From assembly GCA_016711875.1 (NCBI GenBank), contig JADJSD010000005.1, positions 95,235 to 159,234 of the forward strand: a DNA stretch of 64,000 bases, given 5' to 3'. Below the pieces are notes generated by a model that was given only the letters and a program-made list of their open reading frames with translations, searched no databases and was not told the origin of the DNA. Below, piece after piece: positions 57,996-64,000 of this stretch (position 1 is its first letter; every line of letters starts with the position of its first letter). Origin of the DNA: Betaproteobacteria bacterium (GTDB lineage Bacteria; Pseudomonadota; Gammaproteobacteria; Burkholderiales; Usitatibacteraceae). A program made the position numbers and the translations under genes.

Positions 57996-60359
57996 TCAGC
58001 GGTTCTCCAGTCGACTCCAGTCCATGACGCCCGCTTCGGTCGGCGCCCATCGCCGGTAGGCCTCCATGAGCGCGTCACTGGCGGCCCAGAAGTCGGGGCT
58101 GGTGCGGCGGATGGCGTGGCGATCGGCCAGGGCACGATAGTCCGTCTCGGACTTGAGGGCCGCCACATTTCGCGCCAGGCCCGGCAGCTGCGCCGGGGTG
58201 CTTCGCCAAAGCGCATTCGGGTAGGCGCCCAGGAAGCCTGCCGCCACGGTCAGCGTGTTCTCGGCGGGCACGAGACGCGCCGATTCACGGAACGGGCTGC
58301 TCACGTTCAGGTGCTCGCTGTTGCGCAGCAGCGAGTAATACCGCGCCGCTTGTCCCGGGGTTTCCGGATCCACACGCAGCACGGTCACCTCCGGCAGCCA
58401 TTGCAGCGCCGCGCCTTGCACGCTCGCCAATTGCTGCAGCGCTCGCCGGGCCGCGGGATCCGGTTCGTTGCGTGCACTCAAAGCATGCCTGTCGTCCAGC
58501 ACGGGGGCCAGGCGACGCCGCAGTTCGGCGTACAGGTGCTGCTGGGGCGCCATCCCGGCGGGATAGGAAACGCCGCTTTCTTCCTCGAAGCGGTACAACC
58601 CGCCGATGACCCGGCGCTTGACCTCGTCGCTGGCGCCGCGGTACCAGTGGTCGCGCAGCGGCTCGCGCGCCGTCCGCGGCAGCAACATCAGGAAATTCGC
58701 CTCGCCTTCCATGCGCAGGAAATCCATGGCCAAGCGGGTCCGGAGTTGGTGCGAGGTGTTGCCGTACACATCGAACCCCGCCACCAGCAGGTAGTAGATT
58801 CGTTCGAGCACGGGGTAGCCGATCAGCCAGGCGGTCTTCGGCGGGTCGCCCACCAGGCCCTTCTCCACGGTGGCGCTGTCGAAATGGCGAAAGATGGTCA
58901 AGGCGGCATTGGGGTTGTTGCCGTCGCCGCGCCAGACGAAGCCAAGGTCGATGGGCTTGCGGCCCGGCCCGAAAAGGCGCTCCATCTGCCGGGTCTTGGC
59001 GGCCAGCACCGCATCCTCGGCCCGGGCCTCGGCCCGCCAAGCCAGCAGGCCGCCATCGGCCGCCGGCATGCGCAGCAGATCGGCCTCGCGCGCCACCAGT
59101 TGGGCCGCGTCGTCGCTGGCGCCTACCTCCGGGTCGACGAAGAACACCCAGAATTGGTCGTTGATGACGTCCAGTGCGGTTTGCCCGCGGCACACCGGGC
59201 CCTTGATGAAGTTGTTGACGAAGAACCCGCTGTCGTCCAGCAGGAAGCGGTAGCGCGCCCGCAGCGGCAATGCGGCAAAGGCCTTGAAGGGATTGGAGGC
59301 GGTCGCGTCGTCATAGCCCGGCAGGGTGGTGACCTCGAAGCGCGCATCGACGAACCAGGCCTTCCACCGGGCCAGTCGCGCCGGGCCCAGCGAGTAGGGC
59401 ATGTGCGTCTTGGCCAGCAGGGTTTCCCGGTCCTGCACCAGGCGGTAGAAGGGACGCGCCACGCCAGGGGCATCGAAGGGCCGCCGGGTCGCGATGACCT
59501 GCACGGGCTGTCCCGGGGCACTGACGCTTCTCACGAGCTTGAACACATGGCGCCGGGCGTCGCCCTCGAACACCAGATGACCCAGGAACAGGTGTTCGTA
59601 CAAGTAGCGGCCGACGAGCTGTTCCTTGCGCGAGTCGCCGTTCAGGAAGCGTTCCCAGAGGTCCACCTGGCGCGCGATCTCTTCGGGCAACGGGGGCGTG
59701 GGCAAGTCGGGGGCGCCGGCCTGCAGCCAACGCCGGATCAACGCCAGTTCCGCCTCGTTCAGGCCCGGCAAGCCGTAGGGCATGCCTCCGTGGGGCTGCC
59801 GCTGGGCGTAGGCATCGTAGTCCTGCGCGCTGGGGCAGCTGTTGGCCCGGTCCAACGACAGGTCGAAATCGGGCGTGGGCAATACCGGCCCTTCGGGCAG
59901 GGGCTGCGCACGCTTCAGGGCCAGCGAGCGCCACAGGACGCTGGCCTGCAGCTCGGCCTCGGGCGTGGCGCGGTGCTCGTTGAGCACCGGCTCGAAGCCC
60001 AGGCCCCGCCATTGCGATGCCCGTTGTGCGTCGATGCCCAGGCGCGTTGTCGGTGCCTCGGCCAGGCGCAGGTCTCCGTACACCGTGGCCTTGGTCAGGC
60101 CCCGTGCCAGGCCTTCCCAGCTCGTGAGCTTCAGCTGGCAAGGGGCGTCGTAGCAGCCATGACAGACCGCGCATCGCTTGTCCAGGAGGGGCTTGATGTC
60201 CCCTTGATAGCTCGGCACGCCCGCCGGCGCGGGAGCGGCCTGGTCGAAGCGTGTCGGCGTGGCGGGGCCGAATCGCGACTCCCACGCGTCCGACAACAGG
60301 CTGGCGCAGCCGGCCACAAAACAAAGAAGCAGACCGATCGAAGACCAGCGCGCGAGCAT
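57996..60359 (-). CDS. cti: fatty acid cis/trans isomerase, haem lipoprotein
   Basis: 787 residues. Cti turns cis-unsaturated membrane fatty acids into trans isomers in the periplasm, a rapid response to solvents or heat known from Pseudomonas and Vibrio. A lipobox FVAGC gives lipidated Cys18, so it is probably membrane-anchored, and the haem-binding CAVCH is at 63-67. Later there are long conserved-looking Cti blocks such as GGMPYGLPGLNEAELAL, FFVNNFIKGPVCRGQTALDV and SHQLRTRLAMDFLRMEGE. Alone on its unit, 174 bp before pntA. Its base style differs a little from its neighbours, which fits a laterally shared accessory gene. Confidence 0.9.
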   Translation of the reverse strand: MLARWSSIGLLLCFVAGCASLLSDAWESRFGPATPTRFDQAAPAPAGVPSYQGDIKPLLDKRCAVCHGCYDAPCQLKLTSWEGLARGLTKATVYGDLRLAEAPTTRLGIDAQRASQWRGLGFEPVLNEHRATPEAELQASVLWRSLALKRAQPLPEGPVLPTPDFDLSLDRANSCPSAQDYDAYAQRQPHGGMPYGLPGLNEAELALIRRWLQAGAPDLPTPPLPEEIARQVDLWERFLNGDSRKEQLVGRYLYEHLFLGHLVFEGDARRHVFKLVRSVSAPGQPVQVIATRRPFDAPGVARPFYRLVQDRETLLAKTHMPYSLGPARLARWKAWFVDARFEVTTLPGYDDATASNPFKAFAALPLRARYRFLLDDSGFFVNNFIKGPVCRGQTALDVINDQFWVFFVDPEVGASDDAAQLVAREADLLRMPAADGGLLAWRAEARAEDAVLAAKTRQMERLFGPGRKPIDLGFVWRGDGNNPNAALTIFRHFDSATVEKGLVGDPPKTAWLIGYPVLERIYYLLVAGFDVYGNTSHQLRTRLAMDFLRMEGEANFLMLLPRTAREPLRDHWYRGASDEVKRRVIGGLYRFEEESGVSYPAGMAPQQHLYAELRRRLAPVLDDRHALSARNEPDPAARRALQQLASVQGAALQWLPEVTVLRVDPETPGQAARYYSLLRNSEHLNVSSPFRESARLVPAENTLTVAAGFLGAYPNALWRSTPAQLPGLARNVAALKSETDYRALADRHAIRRTSPDFWAASDALMEAYRRWAPTEAGVMDWSRLENR

Positions 60360-60473
60360 GAATGGGCTCTCCCTTGGCGGCGGGTCGGGAATCGGGGCGG
60401 GTCGCCGCCGGCTCGCCCCGAGTCCTTCAGTCTGTCGTCAAGCGCGTCTCATCGCGCACGGTCATCGACGTCC

Positions 60474-62051
60474 CTACTCCCACTCGATCGTCGCCGGCGG
60501 CTTCGAGGAAACGTCGTAGACGACCCGATTGATGCCGCGCACCTCGTTGATGATGCGGTTCGAGACGCGCCCGAGCAGGTCGTAGGGCAGCGGCGACCAG
60601 TGCGCGGTCATGAAGTCCGTCGTCTCGACGGCGCGCAGGGACACCACCCACTCGTAGGTGCGGCCGTCGCCCATCACGCCCACGGAGCGCACCGGCAGGA
60701 ACACGGCGAAGGCCTGCGCGACCTTGTCGTACCAGGACGTGCCCGCCTCGTCCTTCGCGGCGCGCAGCTCCTCGATGAAGATCGCGTCGGCGCGGCGCAG
60801 CAGGTCCGCGTACTCGGCCTTCACCTCGCCCAGGATGCGCACGCCCAGGCCCGGGCCCGGGAACGGGTGGCGGTAGACCATGGAGCGCGGCAGGCCCAGC
60901 TCGATGCCGAGCGCGCGCACCTCGTCCTTGAACAGCTCGCGCAGCGGCTCCAGCAGCTTCAGGTGCAGCGATTCCGGCAGGCCGCCCACGTTGTGGTGCG
61001 ACTTGATGGTGACCGCCTTCTTGGTCTTCGCGCCCGCGGACTCGATCACGTCCGGGTAGATGGTGCCCTGCGCGAGCCACTTCGCGTCGGGCATCTTCTT
61101 CGCCTCGGCCTGGAAGATCTCGACGAAGAGACGGCCGATGATCTTGCGCTTCTGCTCCGGGTCCGAGACGCCCGCCAGTTCGCGGAAGAACTGCGGCGCG
61201 GCGTTCACCCGGTCGACCTTCACGCCCATGTGCTCGGCGAAGGTGTCCATCACCTGGTCGCCCTCGCCCAGGCGAAGCAGGCCCGTGTCGACGAAGATGC
61301 ACGTGAGCTGGTCGCCGATGGCCTTGTGGATGAGGGCGGCGGCGACCGCGGAATCGACGCCGCCGGACAGGCCGAGGATCACCTCCTCCTTGCCCACCTG
61401 CTCGCGGATGCGGGCGATGGCCTGCGGGGCGAACTCCGGCATGTTCCAGTGCCGCTCGCAGCCGCAGATCTCGTGCACGAAGCGCGAGTAGATGGCCTTG
61501 CCCTGCAAGGTGTGCGTCACTTCCGGATGGAACTGGACGGCATAGAAGTTCCGGGCCGCGTCGAACATGCCGGCGATGGGGCACGACTCGTTCGAGGCCA
61601 TCACGGCGAAGCCCGGCGGAAGCGCCGTCACCTTGTCGCCGTGGCTCATCCACACGTCGAGCAGGCCGTGTCCCTCGGCATTGGCGCGGTCCTGGATGCC
61701 GTCGAGGAGCTTCGAATGCCCGCGCGCGCGCACCTCCGCGTAGCCGAACTCCCGCACCTTGCCCGTCTCGACCTCGCCGCCCAGCTGTGCGGCCATGGTC
61801 TGCATGCCGTAGCAGATGCCGAGCACCGGGACGCCGGCCCGGAAGACGTAGGGATCGGCCGCGGGGGGGGCCTCTTCCGTCACCGAGGCATGGCTGCCGG
61901 ACAGGATGATCCCCTTCGGGCCGAAGGCGCGGATGAAGGCCTCGTCGGCGTCGTGCGGGTGCAGTTCGCAGTAGACGCCCGCCTCGCGCACGCGGCGCGC
62001 GATGAGCTGGGTGACCTGGGAGCCGAAGTCGAGGATGAGGATCTTGTCCAT
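60474..62051 (-). CDS. guaA: GMP synthase (glutamine-hydrolysing)
   Basis: Aminates XMP to GMP. 525 residues, equal to E. coli. Class I glutamine amidotransferase with GICYGMQ (Cys80) and the ATP-pyrophosphatase P-loop LSGGVDSAV near residue 230; it ends in PPATIEWE as in the family. The start is ATG at 62051 (MDKILILDFGSQ). It follows guaB by 117 bp in the usual guaB-guaA order. Confidence 0.97.
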   Translation of the reverse strand: MDKILILDFGSQVTQLIARRVREAGVYCELHPHDADEAFIRAFGPKGIILSGSHASVTEEAPPAADPYVFRAGVPVLGICYGMQTMAAQLGGEVETGKVREFGYAEVRARGHSKLLDGIQDRANAEGHGLLDVWMSHGDKVTALPPGFAVMASNESCPIAGMFDAARNFYAVQFHPEVTHTLQGKAIYSRFVHEICGCERHWNMPEFAPQAIARIREQVGKEEVILGLSGGVDSAVAAALIHKAIGDQLTCIFVDTGLLRLGEGDQVMDTFAEHMGVKVDRVNAAPQFFRELAGVSDPEQKRKIIGRLFVEIFQAEAKKMPDAKWLAQGTIYPDVIESAGAKTKKAVTIKSHHNVGGLPESLHLKLLEPLRELFKDEVRALGIELGLPRSMVYRHPFPGPGLGVRILGEVKAEYADLLRRADAIFIEELRAAKDEAGTSWYDKVAQAFAVFLPVRSVGVMGDGRTYEWVVSLRAVETTDFMTAHWSPLPYDLLGRVSNRIINEVRGINRVVYDVSSKPPATIEWE

Positions 62052-62167
62052 GCCAGTCCTAGGGTGTGAAACGGGGGTCCGCAAAGCCGAGCGGCGCCTC
62101 GCGCGCCGCTCGTCGTTCAATGCCATCGAAGGGAATCGGTTCCGTGGAGCGCGATCGCAAGGGGCCG

Positions 62168-63627
62168 TCATCCCTCGATGTGGTAGTTGGGCGCTCCTTC
62201 GTGATCTGCACGTCGTCGCGTGCGATCCGCGCATGCCCGCGGAGGTGATCTCGACGAACTCGGCGCGTGTGCATTTCCTCGATCGAGCGGCAGCCGGTGT
62301 AGCCCATGCTCGCGCGAAGGCCGCCCATCAGCTGGTGGACGATCGCGGTGACCGGGCCCTTGTACGGCAGGCGGCCCTCGACGCCCTCCGGCACGAGCTT
62401 GTCGGCGTTGTTCTCGGCATCCTGGAAGTAGCGGTCCGAGGAGCCCTTCTGCATCGCCGCGAGGGAACCCATGCCGCGGTACGACTTGTACGACCGGCCC
62501 TGGTAGAGCTCGATCTCGCCGGGGGCTTCCTCGGTGCCGGCGAAGAGGCTGCCGAGCATCACGGACGAGGCGCCGGCCGCGAGGGCCTTCGCCACGTCGC
62601 CGGAAAAGCGGATGCCGCCGTCGGCGATGCAGGGCACGCCCGTGCCCGCGAGCGCGGCCGCGACGTTCTGGATGGCCGTGATCTGCGGCACGCCCACGCC
62701 CGCGACGATGCGCGTGGTGCAGATCGAGCCCGGTCCGATGCCGACCTTCACGCCGTCGGCGCCATGGTCGACCAGGGCGATGGCCGCCTCGCGCGTGGCG
62801 ATGTTGCCGCCGATGACCTGGATGCCGGGGTAGCGCGTCTTCACCCACTTCACGCGATCGAGCACGCCCTGCGCGTGGCCGTGGGCCGTGTCGACCACGA
62901 GCACGTCCACCCCCGCCTCGACCAGCTTCTCGACGCGATCCTCGGTGCCCTCGCCCACGCCGACCGCGGCGCCGACGCGCAGGCGCCCCTGCTGGTCCTT
63001 GCACGCATTCGGGTGCTCGGAGGACTTGAGGATGTCCTTCACCGTCATGAGGCCGCGCAGCTCGTCGTTGCCGTTCATCACCAGCACGCGCTCGAGGCGG
63101 TGGCGGTGCATGAGGGCCTTGGCTTCCTCGAGGCTCGCGCCTTCCATGACCGTCACGAGCTTGCCGCGCGGGGTCATGATGTTCTTCACCGGCTGGTCGA
63201 GGTTCGTCTCGAAGCGCAGGTCGCGGTTGGTGACGATGCCGACGACGCGCTTGCCCTCGAGGACGGGCAGGCCCGAGATGCGGTGCTTGCGGGTGAGCTC
63301 GAACACCTCGCGCACCGTCATGGTGGGGGAGATGGTGATCGGGTCCTTCACGACGCCGCTTTCGAAGCGCTTCACCATCGCGACGTTGGCGGCCTGCGCC
63401 TCGGGCGGCAGGTTCTTGTGCAGGATGCCGATGCCGCCTTCCTGGGCGAGCGCGATGGCGAGACGGCCCTCCGTCACGGTATCCATGGCGGCGGACGTGA
63501 GCGGGATGTGCAGCTCGATCGAGCGGGTGAGGCGGGTCTGGAGGCTGACTTCGCGGGGAAGGACGGTCGAATGCGCCGGGACGAGCAGTACGTCGTCGGC
63601 GGTGAGCGCTTTCTGGATGACGCGCAG
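62168..63627 (-). CDS. guaB: IMP dehydrogenase, apparent CTG start and indels near the 3' end
   Basis: Oxidises IMP to XMP. The protein is clear from CTG at 63627 (LRVIQKALTADDVLLVPAHS) through MDTVTEG, two CBS domains, GSICTTR and SYKSYRGMGS. No ATG, GTG or TTG is in frame upstream; GAGG 9 nt before the CTG and a promoter just above support CTG. After SIEEMHT the frame breaks. The expected RAEFVEITSAGMRGSHA, HDVQITKEAPNYHIEG tail can be read only by restoring about 2 nt near 62262-62267, 1 nt near 62214-62219 and 1 nt near 62190-62195. With these four bases the length is 487, as normal. Probably assembly errors. Confidence 0.9.
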
Positions 63628-63654
63628 GGAACGATGCCTCGATACAAAAAGTCG

Positions 63655-63683
63655 ATTATACCGGGCGCTCTCACCCCCGCCAA
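63655..63683 (-). promoter_or_regulatory. sigma-70 promoter of guaB
   Basis: TTGGCG, 17 bp, TATAAT on the minus strand. The predicted start lies about 20 nt before the CTG at 63627, so the leader is short and no longer N-terminus is possible. Confidence 0.7.
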
Positions 63684-63743
63684 ACCAGCCTGCCGGGCCT
63701 GCCTCGATTGACGCTCCAGCGGATTCTCGGTAAGGTTAGCTAA

Positions 63744-64000
63744 ATGCTTGAAAATTGTGGTTGGGTCCGCCCGGCGGGCCCGGTGGCCGGGGCGGCGGTG
63801 CTGGCAATGGCCCTCGCGGGCTGCGCCGTGCCCGAGCCAGTAAAGGCTCCCGAGCCGGTGGCGATCGCCCCGGAGCCACCCAAGGCCCCGCCTGCCGTCG
63901 ACCCGACCGCTGCTTCGGAGGAAGCGAAGGCCCTCCCACGCAGGCCGAAACCGACATCCAGCGCGCCCGGGCCCGCCGCGCGCTCTGGCAGAAGGCGTGG
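63744..64000 (+). CDS. putative lipoprotein, N-terminal part, with frame break
   Basis: ATG at 63744 with AAGG 8 nt upstream. It begins a lipoprotein signal (VAGAAVLAMALAGC, lipobox LAGC, Cys about 29) followed by a Pro/Glu-rich stretch (VPEPVKAPEPVAIAPEPP). Near 63931-63937 (ccctccc) the good frame moves: restoring one C gives PTQAETDIQRARARRALWQKAW to the window end. So one base is probably missing, or the gene is broken. Divergent from guaB; cut by the right edge. Function unknown. Confidence 0.55.
   Translation, partial: MLENCGWVRPAGPVAGAAVLAMALAGCAVPEPVKAPEPVAIAPEPPKAPPAVDPTAASEEAKALPRRPKPTSSAPGPAARSGRRR

Noticed and set aside
58116..62069. 1317-codon plus-strand frame opposite cti and guaA
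   Set aside because: Antisense to two well-supported genes and without any recognisable domain.

Overview
The window is a high-GC, gene-dense stretch of a bacterial chromosome, most likely from a betaproteobacterium of the Burkholderiales/Nitrosomonadales type. The evidence is several Bug/TctC-type tricarboxylate solute-binding proteins, a complete TctCBA transporter, the orn / M48 protease / phhB / rsgA neighbourhood, gcl next to a divergent lysR, and housekeeping proteins (DnaE, MetG, GuaAB, Dcd, ApbC) of betaproteobacterial appearance. I see no tRNA, rRNA, CRISPR array or insertion sequence. Assignments come from reading motifs by eye; no database search was possible.

Layout. 1-4.1 kb: glycerol-3-phosphate importer ugpB-ugpA-ugpE (ugpE cut by the window edge) and a conserved unknown. 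4.1-8.8 kb: glpK, oligoribonuclease, then the M48 protease, phhB and rsgA in a row. 8.8-17.7 kb: organic-acid uptake, with a frameshifted TAXI binding protein, an enol-lactonase-like hydrolase, two Bug binding proteins, the tctCBA operon ending in a LigI-like amidohydrolase, and a CobD/AmpE-like membrane protein. 17.7-18.0 kb has no protein gene but carries terminators on both strands and a probable sigma-54-driven small RNA. 18-24.5 kb (minus strand): acyltransferase, threonine dehydratase, small unknowns, ornithine decarboxylase with an Arg-rich leader ORF, dcd and apbC. 24.6-33.3 kb: metG, a small exported protein, a release-factor-like gene overlapping acylphosphatase, dnaE, tadA and a class III aminotransferase. 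33.4-39.7 kb: hybrid histidine kinase, gcl with its divergent LysR regulator, and an outer-membrane-like protein bracketed by a direct repeat.

39.9-52.9 kb is the most unusual part. It is an apparent 11-gene minus-strand operon starting with a fused methyltransferase-corrinoid protein. It continues with a PhnC/PhnD/PhnE/PhnE-type importer, a stand-alone MetH-activation-like protein, a pterin-dependent methyltransferase, a RACo-type corrinoid activator, a Pit phosphate transporter with its PhoU-like partner, and an EamA exporter. A MetF-like gene converges on its end. Together these outline a pathway that imports a methylated compound, moves the methyl group through a corrinoid to tetrahydrofolate and oxidises it. 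The substrate is unknown. The Phn-type importer and the Pit pair hint that it contains phosphorus.

53.2-64 kb: a two-gene unit with a divergent DprA-like protein, transhydrogenase pntAB, fatty acid cis/trans isomerase cti, guaA and guaB, and the start of a lipoprotein gene. guaB appears to start with CTG and its last 30 or so codons carry several indels. With the breaks at about 8.91 kb and 63.93 kb, this suggests residual indel errors in the assembly as much as real gene decay.
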